A stretch of 64,000 bases of DNA from Mangrovibacter yixingensis (GTDB lineage Bacteria > Pseudomonadota > Gammaproteobacteria > Enterobacterales > Enterobacteriaceae). Under the pieces are notes generated by a model. That model saw only the letters and a program-made list of their open reading frames with translations, was not told the DNA's origin and did not search any database. Location: positions 1 to 64,000 of the forward strand of contig NZ_JAIVKM010000010.1 in assembly GCF_020523985.1 (NCBI RefSeq), given 5' to 3'. This document shows positions 33,880 to 44,723 of the stretch, piece after piece. The stretch's first letter is position 1, and each line of letters starts with the position of its first letter. Made by a program: the position numbers and the translations under genes.

Positions 33880-34866
33880 GTGACAAAAACCAATCTGATT
33901 ACCGGCTTCCTTGGAAGCGGTAAAACCACCACCATTCTTCATTTGCTGGCAAACAAACCAGAAAATGAAAAATGGGCGGTGCTGGTAAATGAATTTGGTG
34001 AAATTGGTATTGATGGCGCGCTGTTGTCTGACCGGGGTGCACTCTTAAAAGAGATCCCCGGTGGGTGTATGTGTTGTGTGAATGGCCTGCCAATGCAGGT
34101 AGGGCTGAATACATTATTGCGCCAGTACAAACCAGACAGATTGCTGATTGAGCCAACCGGATTAGGTCATCCCCGCCAAATTCTGTCTATGCTGACAGCC
34201 CCGGTATATGAGCCCTGGATTACCCTACAAGCCAGTTTTTGCCTGCTGGACCCACGCCAACTGACTGATGAAAAAGTACGCCAGAACGAGAACTTTCGCG
34301 ACCAACTGGCTGCCGCGGATATTATTGTCGCCAATAAGCAAGACCGGGCTGATGCCACAGCACAAGCCGCACTGGATGCATGGTGGGCAGAGCAAGGTAA
34401 TGGCCGTTTACTGGCACATTGCTCACAGGGCGCGATAGACCCGGCTCTGCTCGATACCCCCCGAACCCGCACTACTCTGCCCCCGGCCAGCGCCGCTCAC
34501 CACCACCATGCCACAGCACCGGCAGGGCTGGCTGCGCTCTCTTTGCCCGCTCACCAACGTTGGCGCAGGATGCTCAATCAGGGGCAAGGGTACACTGCCT
34601 GTGGGTGGATTTTTGATGCCGATACAGTCTTCGATACTACCGGGATCCTTGATTGGGCCCGCCTTGCCCCAGTGGAACGGGTAAAAGGGATTTTTCGTAT
34701 TCAGGAAGGCCTGGTGCGCATTAACCGCCAGGGCATGGATTTGGATATTGAAACCCAGCCTGTAGCCCCACCAGACAGCAGAGTGGAGCTGATTACGGCA
34801 CAGGAAACTGACTGGAATGCCTTGCAAACAACTCTGTTGAGCTTACGTTTAGCTGCACTGGCGTAA
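33880..34866 (+). CDS. yeiR: Zinc-binding GTPase YeiR (COG0523 family)
   Basis: 328 residues from the GTG at 33880, exactly the E. coli length; GGGAGG lies 4-10 bases upstream, and the 50-residue extension to an earlier start is rejected. G3E-family GTPase: Walker A GFLGSGKTT, metal-binding GGCMCC (CxCC motif) and base-recognition NKQD. A His-rich stretch AAHHHHATAP near 255-264 fits metal binding. The E. coli protein binds zinc; a metallochaperone role is inferred for the family. Confidence 0.95.
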   Translation: MTKTNLITGFLGSGKTTTILHLLANKPENEKWAVLVNEFGEIGIDGALLSDRGALLKEIPGGCMCCVNGLPMQVGLNTLLRQYKPDRLLIEPTGLGHPRQILSMLTAPVYEPWITLQASFCLLDPRQLTDEKVRQNENFRDQLAAADIIVANKQDRADATAQAALDAWWAEQGNGRLLAHCSQGAIDPALLDTPRTRTTLPPASAAHHHHATAPAGLAALSLPAHQRWRRMLNQGQGYTACGWIFDADTVFDTTGILDWARLAPVERVKGIFRIQEGLVRINRQGMDLDIETQPVAPPDSRVELITAQETDWNALQTTLLSLRLAALA

Positions 34867-34907
34867 TCTGGGAAGTTATTGTTAAAAGAAATTGCACCTG
34901 AATATTT

Positions 34908-35624
34908 ATGAAACGTACTCATTTATTCCCCATTTTGGTGATGAACCTGCTAGGTTTTGCGCTGTTTTTCTCCTGGTATCTGCCACCTTCACATGGGTTT
35001 TGGTTCCCAATTGATAGCGGCCTGTACCACTTTTTCAACCGTCTAATTGTGGAAAGCCATAGTTTTCTGTGGTTTGTTGCCATTACCAACAACCGCGCAT
35101 TTGATGCCTGCTCACTGTTTTGCATGGGGCTGGTCATGCTGCACTACTGGCGGGCCGAATCTGCATATGGCCGCCGCCGTATTGTGATTATTGGCCTTGT
35201 CATGCTGTTGACAGCTGTTGTACTTAACCAGTTAGGGCAAAATATACTCCATTTACAACGCCGTAGCCCTTCGCTGTTCTTTACGGATACTGTTCGGGTT
35301 AGTGAACTACTGCCTTTCCCGACCAAAGATGCCTCAAAGGATAGTTTTCCTGGCGACCACGGTATGATGCTGCTTATTTTCTGTGGCTTTATGCTGCGTT
35401 ATTTCAGCGTACGAGCGTTCGCTATTTCCCTGCTTATCTTCGTGGTGTTCTCACTGCCGCGCATGATGATTGGCGCACACTGGTTCACTGATGTATTTGT
35501 TGGTTCATTAACTGTGGTGCTGGTTGGCTTACCCTGGTGCTTATTAACCCCGCTGAGCGATAAACTGGTTAACTGGTTTAATTTGCGCCTGCCTGGAAAA
35601 AATAAACAACCAACTAACAATTGA
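34908..35624 (+). CDS. lpxT: Lipid A 1-diphosphate synthase LpxT
   Basis: 238 residues (E. coli 237), PAP2-type membrane phosphotransferase with about six helices. Catalytic motifs: KDASKDSFPGDHG (C1/C2) and RMMIGAHWFTD (C3). It moves a phosphate from undecaprenyl pyrophosphate to the 1-phosphate of lipid A on the periplasmic face, also recycling the carrier lipid. It follows yeiR by 41 bp and may be co-transcribed with it. Confidence 0.95.
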   Translation: MKRTHLFPILVMNLLGFALFFSWYLPPSHGFWFPIDSGLYHFFNRLIVESHSFLWFVAITNNRAFDACSLFCMGLVMLHYWRAESAYGRRRIVIIGLVMLLTAVVLNQLGQNILHLQRRSPSLFFTDTVRVSELLPFPTKDASKDSFPGDHGMMLLIFCGFMLRYFSVRAFAISLLIFVVFSLPRMMIGAHWFTDVFVGSLTVVLVGLPWCLLTPLSDKLVNWFNLRLPGKNKQPTNN

Positions 35625-36045
35625 GTGAAAAACACCCAAAAAGTTGCACTGTTAGGTATATTGCTATTTCTAATAGTGCGACTTAATTCAAACTACCCTC
35701 GCAGTATATTTATTCCCCAGCCTTTTTCTGCTTTTGATTCATGGCATTGCCATTTCTTTTGCCTTACCTGTTCATTATTCAACCACTTTGGTTTGGCGTG
35801 ATAAAACATCACAATTTCTTATAAGATTCTTTGCAAAATGACTCGCTATGTTTTTTTTGATCGGGTAATCTCGGGAATATTCTGTACAACGTGTAAGGCA
35901 AACGCTTAACACGAATAAAACTGTGCGTTTTGCCACATTTTTATCCAGAAAACATTGTTGTTGTTCGGTTTGCTAATTAGTCTCGTAACGTTTGGCATTT
36001 TTCTGGCGACTCTGTCGTTAAGGACATCAAGGGATAATAAACAAT
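35625..36045. other. 421-bp gap between lpxT and mepS
   Basis: I see no gene. The stretch is AT-rich and must contain the mepS promoter. Small dyads are GTGAT-aaaac-ATCAC (near 35799-35813) and GTTGCACT/AGTGCGAC (35643-35682). None can be tied to a known regulator. Confidence 0.5.
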
Positions 36046-36615
36046 ATGGTCAAGTCTCAACCGATCTTGAGATATATCTCGCGGGTGTTACCCGCCGTTG
36101 CTGTGGCCGTTCTGCTTTCAGCATGTAGCGCAACGAATAGCGCGAAAAATATGCGTACTGAGACGCATGCAGTTGGCGAAAAAGACAGTTATTTACTGCA
36201 AGCTTCTCAGGACGAATTTGAAAAGATGGTGCAAAACCTCGACATCAAATCCCGTCTGATGGATCAATACGCAGACTGGAAAGGGGTTCGTTACCGTCTT
36301 GGTGGTGATACCAAACGTGGTATTGATTGCTCTGCATTTGTTCAGCGTACTTTCCGGGAACAATTCGGACTTGAACTGCCCCGTTCTACTTACGAACAAG
36401 AAACCATGGGTAAGCATGTTGCGAAAACCGCTCTGCGAACCGGTGATTTAGTGCTGTTCAGGGCGGGTTCAACCGGGCGGCATGTCGGTATCTATATTGG
36501 TAATAATCAGTTTGTTCACGCCTCCACCTCCAGTGGTGTCATGATTTCCAACCTGGATGAACCCTACTGGAAAAGACGGTACAACGATGCGAGACGTGTA
36601 CTGAGCCGCAGCTAA
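36046..36615 (+). CDS. mepS: Murein DD-endopeptidase MepS (Spr), lipoprotein
   Basis: 189 residues (E. coli 188). Signal peptide with lipobox LLSAC, lipidated Cys27. The NlpC/P60 catalytic triad is visible: Cys95 (GIDCSAFVQ), His146 (GRHVGIY) and His158 (FVHAS). It cleaves D-Ala-mDAP cross-links in peptidoglycan and is needed for wall growth, with NlpI/Prc turnover in E. coli. Monocistronic, followed by a strong terminator. Confidence 0.96.
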   Translation: MVKSQPILRYISRVLPAVAVAVLLSACSATNSAKNMRTETHAVGEKDSYLLQASQDEFEKMVQNLDIKSRLMDQYADWKGVRYRLGGDTKRGIDCSAFVQRTFREQFGLELPRSTYEQETMGKHVAKTALRTGDLVLFRAGSTGRHVGIYIGNNQFVHASTSSGVMISNLDEPYWKRRYNDARRVLSRS

Positions 36616-36654
36616 ACATTTTTAATCCCTTGATAATGCGAAGCTGAAACTGTT

Positions 36655-36682
36655 AAAAACGCCGCCTGAAGCGGCGTTTTTT
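36655..36682 (+). terminator. Terminator of mepS
   Basis: AAAAACGCCGC-ctgaa-GCGGCGTTTTTT, a classic GC stem with A and T flanks, 40 bp behind mepS. Confidence 0.92.
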
Positions 36683-36767
36683 CATTTAGTTACTCCCTAT
36701 TCTTTCCATACTGTTTTATTCTTAGAACAATAGAAATAACTGCACCGGTTGTTAACAATGGAGTTTT

Positions 36768-38345
36768 GTGACTGTGGTGTCTCCCTCCAATAAAGTCCAT
36801 TTTTTCCCTCAACAAGGAAAAAACCTCGCCACCAGCTTACTTCTGGGAATAGTGGTAGCCATATGTACCAGTGCATTGGTGGTGGCAATAACGCATTTTC
36901 AGCGCATAAACCGGCTCGAGGCATTTGCTAATAATTTCAGCCAGTATATGTACAGCTATACCGTTGATTTACAAAACTCTTCATATAAATTATTGCCACT
37001 GGCACAACAACCTTGCGAGCGGGTAATCCCAGAATTAACCAGTTCTGCTGCATTTAAACTCCATGTGCGCGCAGCTTTATTAGTCAAGAACGGTAGCGCT
37101 GAGTGTTCTTCTGCCACCGGGCAGATGTCATATGCACTGGCAAAGCTGGTGCCAGATATTGATATCAGCAAACGCCGTGACCTGGCAGTTTTACCAGAAA
37201 CGCCGTTAATGCCTGGCAAACCCGCACTGGCATTTTGGCTGGCAGACCCACATCACCCTGGCGATGGCATTATTACAACCATTAACCTGAATATTCCCCC
37301 TTATTTATTGTTTAGTGCGCAAGAAGAAGGTGTCTCTGGGATTGCGCTTGCTGTGCGCCATGTTGCCATTGGTATTTATACCGGGAAAGTCACCCCGCTT
37401 GCGCAATTAGGTAAACCCAGCCTGGAGCGGACTCTGCAAGATTTCCCGATAAAGCTGCTTATTTTCGCTCCGCGCTGGCAACCGCAGTTAATTCAGTTCG
37501 CTCTGTTGATTGGGCTGGCCACCGGCATTATCAGTGCACTGCTGTGCGCCTACTATTTAACAGTGCGTATGAGTTCTGGCCGCGAGATCCTGGCCGGTAT
37601 TAAGCGCCATCAGTTTTCTGTTGTGTACCAGCCTGTAATGGATACACAGCACCAGGACATTAAAGGGGTGGAAGCCCTGATGCGCTGGCATCACCCGGCT
37701 GCTGGCCCTATTCCCCCAGATGTGTTTATCCAATATGCTGAGGCTCAGGGGCTTATTGTCCCGCTGACACGGCATTTATTCAGCCTGATAGTCAAAGATC
37801 TTCCGGAATTACAAAAATGCCTGCCGGCAGGTTCGAAACTGGGAATAAACCTTGCGCCATCACATCTCAAATCTGCGTCTTTTCAGCGTGATATTACCCA
37901 GTTTGTTAGCCAGCTTCCCGGTAACTATTTCAGGTTGTTGTTAGAAATGACTGAGCGCGCCATGTTGGAAGGCGACGAGGTTTTGGAAAGTTTTAACTGG
38001 CTACAACAACAAGGCTTTGAAATTGCTGTTGATGATTTTGGCACCGGCCATTCTGCGCTTATCTACCTGCAACGTTTCCCCTTTGATTACCTGAAAATCG
38101 ACAAAGGTTTTATTAGTGCTATTGGGCAAGAAACGGTGACATCGCCAGTGCTGGATGCTGTACTCAATCTGGCCCAACGCCTGAAAATGGAAACAGTTGC
38201 TGAAGGTGTTGAAACCGCAGACCAGGCGGCATGGCTTGCTAAACGCGGCGTCACCTATATGCAGGGCTATTATTTGGGCCGCCCAATGTCTGCGCACCAG
38301 TTGAATGAATGGTACTGTAAACTACCCACAAACTCTGCTGAGTGA
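36768..38345 (+). CDS. pdeN: Cyclic-di-GMP phosphodiesterase PdeN (Rtn), CSS-EAL
   Basis: 525 residues. N-terminal helix (about 24-46), periplasmic CSS sensor domain with redox Cys pair (Cys at about 84 and 111, LAQQPCERV and SAECSSATG), second helix (about 243-265), then the EAL domain. Active-site motifs: GVEALMRWHHP, NLAPSHL, EMTERAM, DDFGTGHSALIYLQ, KIDKGF and AEGVET. This is the CSS class of E. coli in which periplasmic disulfide state controls c-di-GMP hydrolysis. The start is a GTG with GGAG upstream; an in-frame GTG 6 bases later is possible. Confidence 0.93.
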   Translation: MTVVSPSNKVHFFPQQGKNLATSLLLGIVVAICTSALVVAITHFQRINRLEAFANNFSQYMYSYTVDLQNSSYKLLPLAQQPCERVIPELTSSAAFKLHVRAALLVKNGSAECSSATGQMSYALAKLVPDIDISKRRDLAVLPETPLMPGKPALAFWLADPHHPGDGIITTINLNIPPYLLFSAQEEGVSGIALAVRHVAIGIYTGKVTPLAQLGKPSLERTLQDFPIKLLIFAPRWQPQLIQFALLIGLATGIISALLCAYYLTVRMSSGREILAGIKRHQFSVVYQPVMDTQHQDIKGVEALMRWHHPAAGPIPPDVFIQYAEAQGLIVPLTRHLFSLIVKDLPELQKCLPAGSKLGINLAPSHLKSASFQRDITQFVSQLPGNYFRLLLEMTERAMLEGDEVLESFNWLQQQGFEIAVDDFGTGHSALIYLQRFPFDYLKIDKGFISAIGQETVTSPVLDAVLNLAQRLKMETVAEGVETADQAAWLAKRGVTYMQGYYLGRPMSAHQLNEWYCKLPTNSAE

Positions 38346-38461
38346 TACAGTCAGCGCTGCCTACCCGCAAATGCCGAAGCAGGGTTGTGGTTGCTGTTTT
38401 TATTGCGTGTCTTACCGCCCCGTTACTACGTGACGGCTGTCTGATAAGGATCTCACTGACG

Positions 38462-40270
38462 ATGTTGCTGCGTTGTCTGGCCGCTTGTTTACTGGTTATT
38501 TCCAACCTGAGCTATGCCGCCCCTAAAATTGAAGAGAGTTATTCTTTTGCCGTATTGGGGGAACCCAAATACGCAGTGGATTTCACGCATTTTGATTATG
38601 TAAACCCCGCAGCCCCCAAAGGGGGAAGCATGACTCTCGCAACCATTGGTACGTATGATAACTTTAACCGTTATGCCTTGCGCGGTAACCCAGGTATCCG
38701 TACGGAATCACTGTACGATAGCCTGTTTACCACCTCTGATGATGAGCCCGGTAGTTATTACCCACTGATTGCTGAAAAAGCGCGTTACCCGGATAACTTT
38801 GCCTGGGCGGAAATTTCCATTAACCCGGAAGCCCGCTTTCAGGATGGCTCCCCAGTGCGCGCCAGTGATGTCGCCTTCACCTTCCACAAGTTTATGACCG
38901 AAGGGGTTCCCCAATTCCGGCTTTATTATAAAGGGGTAAAGGTCAAGGCCATTTCGCCACTGACAGTGCGCATTGAACTGGCCTCTCCGTCGAAAGATAT
39001 GCTGTTAGGGCTACTGACACTGCCCGTTATGCCGGAGTCATTCTGGAAAGATCACAAACTGAGCGACCCGCTCTCTACTCCACCGCTTTCTGGCGGGCCT
39101 TATAAAATCACCGCGTGGAAAATGGGCCAGTACATCGTTTATTCGCGGGTGAAAAACTATTGGGCCGCTAATTTGCCAGTTAACCGTGGGCGGTTTAACT
39201 TTGACACACTGCGTTATGATTATTACCTGGATGACAATGTCGCCTTTGAAGCCTTCAAAGCAGGTGCCTACGATTTTCGCAGTGAAAGCAGCCCGAAGAA
39301 CTGGGCGACACGCTATACCGGCACAAACTTCGATAAACACTACATTCGCAAAGAGTCCTGGCCCAACCAGGGCGCAGTGGATACGCAATGGCTGGCATTT
39401 AATATACAAAGGCCAATGTTTACTGACCGCCGGGTACGCGAAGCTATCGGCCTCGCTTTTGATTTCAACTGGTTTAACAAGGCGTTGTTCTACGGCGCTT
39501 ACCGCAGGCCAGACAGCTATTTTGAAAATACCGAGTATGCAGCCCGGAATTACCCGGATGCCAACGAGTTAACCTTACTGGCACCGATGAAAGCACAACT
39601 ACCGCCAGATTTATTCACTCATATTTGGCACCCGGCGCAATCCAAAGGTGATGGCTTCGACCGCGCTAATTTGCTTAAGGCAATGAATCTACTTAAAGAG
39701 GCGGGCTGGGAGATTCGCAACCAGCAACTGGTGAATACCAAAACCGGTAAACCATTTCAGTTTGAGTTATTGCTGGGTAATGGCGGTAATGACCAGTGGG
39801 TTTTGCCATTCCAGCATAATCTCCGCCGCCTGGGCATAACGATGTCCATCCGTCAGGTTGATAACTCACAACTCACTAACCGCCTGCGCAAGCGGGATTT
39901 TGATATGTTGCCTTCACGTTACCAGGCAATGCCATGGCCTTCTTCTGACTTGCAAATTTTGTGGGCATCGCAATATATCGACTCAACCTGGAACCGCCCT
40001 GGTGTGGCAAACCCGGTAGTAGATAAACTGACGGCAGATATTGTTGCTCACCAGGGAGATAAAGCCGCACTGATAACGCTTGGCCGTGCACTGGACCGTG
40101 TGCTGACATGGAATTATTACATGATTCCCATGTGGTATATGCCTACACGCCAGCTAGCCTGGTGGGATAAATTCTCTCATCCTGAAATCCAGCCGGTTTA
40201 TTCTGTTGGGCTGGATTCATGGTGGTATGACGTCAATAAAGCTGCCGCATTGCCGGCTCAACGGCGCTAA
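38462..40270 (+). CDS. yejA: Peptide ABC transporter binding protein YejA
   Basis: 602 residues from the ATG at 38462 (E. coli 604); an earlier in-frame start overlapping pdeN is rejected because the signal peptide (MLLRCLAACLLVISNLSYA) begins here and AAGGA lies upstream. It is an oligopeptide-type family-5 solute-binding protein that feeds the YejBEF importer, which in E. coli imports microcin C and peptides. First gene of yejABEF. Confidence 0.94.
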   Translation: MLLRCLAACLLVISNLSYAAPKIEESYSFAVLGEPKYAVDFTHFDYVNPAAPKGGSMTLATIGTYDNFNRYALRGNPGIRTESLYDSLFTTSDDEPGSYYPLIAEKARYPDNFAWAEISINPEARFQDGSPVRASDVAFTFHKFMTEGVPQFRLYYKGVKVKAISPLTVRIELASPSKDMLLGLLTLPVMPESFWKDHKLSDPLSTPPLSGGPYKITAWKMGQYIVYSRVKNYWAANLPVNRGRFNFDTLRYDYYLDDNVAFEAFKAGAYDFRSESSPKNWATRYTGTNFDKHYIRKESWPNQGAVDTQWLAFNIQRPMFTDRRVREAIGLAFDFNWFNKALFYGAYRRPDSYFENTEYAARNYPDANELTLLAPMKAQLPPDLFTHIWHPAQSKGDGFDRANLLKAMNLLKEAGWEIRNQQLVNTKTGKPFQFELLLGNGGNDQWVLPFQHNLRRLGITMSIRQVDNSQLTNRLRKRDFDMLPSRYQAMPWPSSDLQILWASQYIDSTWNRPGVANPVVDKLTADIVAHQGDKAALITLGRALDRVLTWNYYMIPMWYMPTRQLAWWDKFSHPEIQPVYSVGLDSWWYDVNKAAALPAQRR

Positions 40271-40282
40271 GGAGGAGGCTCT

Positions 40283-41380
40283 GTGGGTGCGTACCTGATT
40301 CGCCGGTTACTGCTGGTTATTCCTACGTTGTGGGCCATTATCACTCTGAATTTTTTTATTGTTCAAATTGCGCCTGGAGGGCCGGTAGACCAGGCCATAG
40401 CCGCTATTCAGTTTGGCAACAGCGGTGCTGTGCCAGGGCTGAGTAACAATTCGATGGAAAGTACCCACCGGGCAACCGGGGTCAGTAATGCCGCTGAAGG
40501 GCAATACCGTGGTGCTCGCGGGCTGGACCCGGAAATTATTGCGGAAATTACTCACCGCTATGGTTTCGATAAACCCTTGCATGTGCGTTACTTCAACATG
40601 CTCAAAGACTACCTGAGCTTCAATTTCGGTAACAGCCTGTTCCGTAGTGCATCCGTTATCAGCCTGATTAAAGACAGCCTGCCGGTTTCGGTTTCTTTAG
40701 GGCTGTGGAGCACGCTGATTATTTACCTGGTTTCCATTCCACTTGGCATCCGTAAAGCGGTACATAACGGTAGTGCATTTGATGTGTGGAGCAGTGCGCT
40801 GATTATTGTTGGTTATGCGGTTCCGGCATTTTTGTTCGCTATCATGCTGATTGTGGTGTTTGCTGGCGGGAGCTACCTGGACTGGTTCCCCTTGCGCGGG
40901 CTGGTTTCCGCACACTTCGATACCCTTCCCTGGTATAAAAAAATTGCTGATTACCTGTGGCATATCACTCTGCCGGTACTGGCGACGGTGATTAGCGGGT
41001 TTGCAGCACTCACCATGCTCACCAAGAATGCATTTCTCGATGAGATCCGTAAGCAATATGTCGTCACCGCCCGCGCCAAAGGGCTGGGTGAAAAACAAAT
41101 CCTTTCACGTCATGTGTTCCGTAATGCCATGCTACTGGTGATAGCTGGCTTCCCAGCCACCTTTATCAGTATGTTCTTTACCGGCTCGTTGCTGATAGAG
41201 GTGATGTTCTCACTTAATGGCCTTGGGCTACTGGGTTACGAAGCGACTATTTCGCGGGATTACCCGGTGATGTTCGGCACATTGTATATTTTTACCTTGC
41301 TTGGGTTGCTGCTCAATATTCTCAGTGACATTACCTATACCCTGGTAGACCCACGTATTGATTTTGAGGGGCGTAAATAA
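40283..41380 (+). CDS. yejB: Peptide/microcin C ABC transporter permease YejB
   Basis: 365 residues (E. coli 364), starting at a GTG with a strong AGGAGG site. Membrane permease of the OppB type with six helices and the EAA loop ([20 protein letters not shown]). It overlaps yejE by 1 bp. Part of the YejABEF importer. Confidence 0.95.
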   Translation: MGAYLIRRLLLVIPTLWAIITLNFFIVQIAPGGPVDQAIAAIQFGNSGAVPGLSNNSMESTHRATGVSNAAEGQYRGARGLDPEIIAEITHRYGFDKPLHVRYFNMLKDYLSFNFGNSLFRSASVISLIKDSLPVSVSLGLWSTLIIYLVSIPLGIRKAVHNGSAFDVWSSALIIVGYAVPAFLFAIMLIVVFAGGSYLDWFPLRGLVSAHFDTLPWYKKIADYLWHITLPVLATVISGFAALTMLTKNAFLDEIRKQYVVTARAKGLGEKQILSRHVFRNAMLLVIAGFPATFISMFFTGSLLIEVMFSLNGLGLLGYEATISRDYPVMFGTLYIFTLLGLLLNILSDITYTLVDPRIDFEGRK

Positions 41381-42402
41381 TGGCACTTAGCCCTTTAAAC
41401 CAGGCGCGCTGGCGCCGTTTTAAACATAACCGCCGTGGTTACTGGTCTTTCTGGGTTTTTATCGTGCTGTTTGCCATCAGCCTGTGTGCTGAGCTTATTG
41501 CCAACGATAAACCGCTGGCTGTGCATTACGATAATCACTGGTATTTCCCGGTAGTGAAAAACTACAGTGAGCAGGATTTCGGGGGAGTGTTCCCGACCGC
41601 TGCCGATTACCAGGATCCCTGGCTGGCATCTCGCCTGGCGAAACAAGGCTGGGTGTTGTGGGCGCCAATTCGTTTTGGTAACCAGTCGATCAACTTCGCT
41701 ACGACTCAACCTTTCCCTTCCCCACCTTCTACACAAAACTGGCTGGGCACTGATGCAACAGGCGGTGATGTGCTGGCAAGGGTTATCTACGGTACGCGTA
41801 TTTCACTGGTCTTCGGCATTATGCTGACCTTGTTTTCCAGTGTTATTGGCGTGGTGGTTGGTGCCGTTCAGGGTTATTACGGTGGGCGTATAGATTTATG
41901 GGGCCAGCGGCTGATTGAAGTGTGGTCGGGCATGCCAACCCTGTTTCTGATTATTCTGCTCTCCAGTGTGGTGCAGCCGAATTTCTGGTGGTTACTGGGT
42001 ATTACCGTCTTATTTGGCTGGATGGCGCTGGTGGGTGTGGTACGTGCGGAGTTTTTGCGTACCCGTAATTTTGATTATATTCGCGCAGCCCAGGCTTTGG
42101 GAGTGAGTGATGGCACCATTATGTGGCGCCATATGCTGCCAAATGCCATGGTTGCAACACTTACCTTTGTGCCATTTATTCTCTGCGGCTCTATCACCAC
42201 ACTCACGTCTCTGGATTTTCTGGGTTTTGGCCTGCCGGTTGGTTCGCCTTCGTTAGGGGAGCTGTTACTACAGGGTAAAAACAACCTTCAGGCTCCCTGG
42301 CTTGGGATCACCGCATTTGTCGTGCTGGCGCTGTTGCTGTCTCTTCTGGTGTTTACGGGCGAGGCAGTCCGTGACGCGTTCGACCCTAATAAGGCAGGTT
42401 GA
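41380..42402 (+). CDS. yejE: Peptide/microcin C ABC transporter permease YejE
   Basis: 340 residues (E. coli 341), OppC-type permease. A long N-terminal periplasmic segment follows the first helix; the EAA loop reads YIRAAQALGVSDGTIMWRHM. Its ATG shares a base with the yejB stop, so translation is coupled. Confidence 0.95.
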   Translation: MALSPLNQARWRRFKHNRRGYWSFWVFIVLFAISLCAELIANDKPLAVHYDNHWYFPVVKNYSEQDFGGVFPTAADYQDPWLASRLAKQGWVLWAPIRFGNQSINFATTQPFPSPPSTQNWLGTDATGGDVLARVIYGTRISLVFGIMLTLFSSVIGVVVGAVQGYYGGRIDLWGQRLIEVWSGMPTLFLIILLSSVVQPNFWWLLGITVLFGWMALVGVVRAEFLRTRNFDYIRAAQALGVSDGTIMWRHMLPNAMVATLTFVPFILCGSITTLTSLDFLGFGLPVGSPSLGELLLQGKNNLQAPWLGITAFVVLALLLSLLVFTGEAVRDAFDPNKAG

Positions 42403-42403
42403 T

Positions 42404-44002
42404 ATGTCCACGCCTTTACTTGATATACAGAATCTCTCCATCGCTTTTCACCGTGATGATGAAGCACAGCGCGTCGTTGAAGGGTTATCGCTGCAACTGG
42501 AAGCCGGGCAAACGCTGGCGCTGGTTGGTGAATCAGGTTCTGGGAAAAGTGTTACGGCATTATCGGTGTTGCGCCTGCTGCCATCTCCACCAGTCAGTTA
42601 CCCCGAAGGCGATATTTTGTTTGCCGGGCAATCTTTACTGCGAGCACCAGAATCGACACTGAGAGGTATTCGCGGCAATAAAATTGCCATGATTTTTCAG
42701 GAACCGATGGTGTCGCTTAACCCTCTGCATACCGTGGAAAAGCAATTATATGAAGTGTTATCGCTGCACCGGGGAATGCGCAAAGAAGCGGCACGTGGCG
42801 AGATTTTAGATTGCCTGGACCGTGTAGGTATTCGCCAAAGCAAAAAACGGTTGAATGATTACCCACATCAGCTTTCCGGTGGTGAGCGCCAGCGAGTAAT
42901 GATTGCCATGGCGTTACTCACTCGCCCTGAATTGTTAATTGCTGATGAGCCAACTACGGCACTGGATGTCACGGTACAAGCTCAAATTTTACAACTGCTG
43001 CATACTCTGCGCCAGGAACTCAATATGGGGATGTTGTTCATCACCCATGATCTGAGCATTGTGCGCCAGCTCGCTGACCATGTTGCGGTAATGCGCCACG
43101 GCCGTTGTGTTGAGCAAAATGCAGCCAGGCCTTTGTTTCAGGCGCCTCTTCACCCTTATACCCAGGAATTATTAAATGCCGGCCCACAAGGCGAACCGGT
43201 TCCACTCGATGAAACTGCCGCCCCTCTGCTGAAGGTAAACAATCTGGACGTTTCATTTCCTGTCCGCAAGGGTATTCTGCGCCGGACGGTGGGTTACCAT
43301 CCGGGTATCTCAGGGCTTTCTTTTGCTTTGCGGCCTGGCGAAAGCCTGGGGCTGGTTGGGGAATCAGGGTCTGGGAAAAGTACCTCAGGGCTGGCTATTT
43401 TACGCCTGATTCATTCTCAGGGAGACATAGTGTTTGGCGGCCAGTCATTAGGTGGACTTAGCCGTAAGCAACTGTTACCCATTCGCCGGCGTATTCAGGT
43501 TGTGTTTCAGGACCCTAATTCGTCACTGAACCCACGCTTGACTGTGCTGGATATTATTGCCGAAGGGTTAAAAGTTCACCATCCCCACCTGGATACGGCG
43601 ACTCGTGAAGCGCGGGTTATCACCGCCATGGAAGAAGTAGGGCTCGACCCAGCAACCCGGCACCGCTACCCCGCTGAATTCTCCGGTGGTCAACGCCAGC
43701 GTATCGCCATTGCCAGGGCTCTTATTTTGCAACCATCGTTGATTGTACTGGATGAACCCACTTCGTCTCTTGACCGCTCTGTTCAGTCGCAAATTCTGTC
43801 TTTGCTAAAAGACCTGCAGGCACGCCATAAACTGGCGTATATCTTTATCAGCCATGATTTACAGGTGGTGCGTTCGCTGTGCCACCAGGTGGTGGTGTTA
43901 CGGGCGGGAGAAGTGGTTGAGCAAGGTGAGTGTCAGCAAGTGTTTACCAACCCACAACAGGACTACACACGCCAGTTAATGGCGGTGCGCAGCCCTGATT
44001 AA
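42404..44002 (+). CDS. yejF: Peptide/microcin C ABC transporter ATPase YejF (double)
   Basis: 532 residues from the ATG at 42404 (E. coli 529), one base after the yejE stop; the longer upstream reading lies inside yejE. Two fused ATPase halves: Walker A GESGSGKS near residues 42 and 320, signatures LSGGERQRV and FSGGQRQRI, Walker B LLIADEPT and LIVLDEPT. It powers both YejB and YejE. The stop abuts that of the convergent yejG. Confidence 0.95.
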   Translation: MSTPLLDIQNLSIAFHRDDEAQRVVEGLSLQLEAGQTLALVGESGSGKSVTALSVLRLLPSPPVSYPEGDILFAGQSLLRAPESTLRGIRGNKIAMIFQEPMVSLNPLHTVEKQLYEVLSLHRGMRKEAARGEILDCLDRVGIRQSKKRLNDYPHQLSGGERQRVMIAMALLTRPELLIADEPTTALDVTVQAQILQLLHTLRQELNMGMLFITHDLSIVRQLADHVAVMRHGRCVEQNAARPLFQAPLHPYTQELLNAGPQGEPVPLDETAAPLLKVNNLDVSFPVRKGILRRTVGYHPGISGLSFALRPGESLGLVGESGSGKSTSGLAILRLIHSQGDIVFGGQSLGGLSRKQLLPIRRRIQVVFQDPNSSLNPRLTVLDIIAEGLKVHHPHLDTATREARVITAMEEVGLDPATRHRYPAEFSGGQRQRIAIARALILQPSLIVLDEPTSSLDRSVQSQILSLLKDLQARHKLAYIFISHDLQVVRSLCHQVVVLRAGEVVEQGECQQVFTNPQQDYTRQLMAVRSPD

Positions 44003-44344
44003 TCAGCGGGGTAGTTCACAAAAGGGTTCCGCAATTGCCACGCCAAAGTTTTTCAGGCGGCAGGTTGCGGCAAACTCATCCTGTTGATTGACAAACAGGC
44101 AGGGCTCGCCTTCACATTCCAGAACACAGCACTCCAGTTCAATGTCATTCAATGCCTGGATTAATTTGTACATTATCGGCCAGGCTTTCTCCCCATCATG
44201 GCTGAGCAGTTTGAGGCCAACAAGGTTATCCTCTCCCGCCGGGCCATTTTGCGGAATCGGTTCAACTTTTGAGCCAGCGAAACCAGCAGACCACTGATAG
44301 CCCTGCGGTAAACGACTGACGATAGAATGTTGTAACGTATTCAC
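44003..44344 (-). CDS. yejG: YejG-family protein of unknown function
   Basis: 113 residues (E. coli YejG 114), conserved over the whole length ([54 protein letters not shown]). No signal peptide or membrane helix. Function unknown. Convergent with yejF without any gap. Confidence 0.93.
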   Translation of the reverse strand: MNTLQHSIVSRLPQGYQWSAGFAGSKVEPIPQNGPAGEDNLVGLKLLSHDGEKAWPIMYKLIQALNDIELECCVLECEGEPCLFVNQQDEFAATCRLKNFGVAIAEPFCELPR

Positions 44345-44723
44345 TGTTTGTCCCCGGAAGTCAGAATAAAAATCACATGATTTTTACTTAAAGGTTAATA
44401 CATTGTTGCCAGATTGCTTCTTATAAGAATAAAAAAGACGTCTGAAAATCACTTGTTATTGTTACCACTTAATTATTCAGTGGTTATTCTTAGCGGCAGA
44501 TCACATTTTCGGGCTATATGTAACCCTTTCCGCCTGCCATTACAACCATTTTTACTACAATACCGTGACTTTTTACACAATCAATTTTTACATAATGGAA
44601 ACAATTTTAAGCGATATGGGTAGCCAGGACGTTGACATGGATTAAGAAACAAGGAGATGAAATGGATGTTTCGTGCTAAATCACCACTCGCAGGCCAGAG
44701 CCTGCGTGCGTGAAAAAATAAGT
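44345..44723. other. 379-bp gap between yejG and bcr
   Basis: I see no gene. Near the right end a 7-bp stem CGCAGGC-caga-GCCTGCG (44689-44706) follows an AAGGAG site (44651-44656) and an ATG with only five codons before a stop. The hairpin might end bcr transcription on the minus strand, but there is no T-run. Confidence 0.45.

Noticed and set aside
44651-44706. AAGGAG site, five-codon reading frame and hairpin resembling a leader-peptide attenuator
   Set aside because: Nothing on the plus strand follows that it could regulate (bcr is on the other strand), and the peptide shows no run of a regulatory amino acid.
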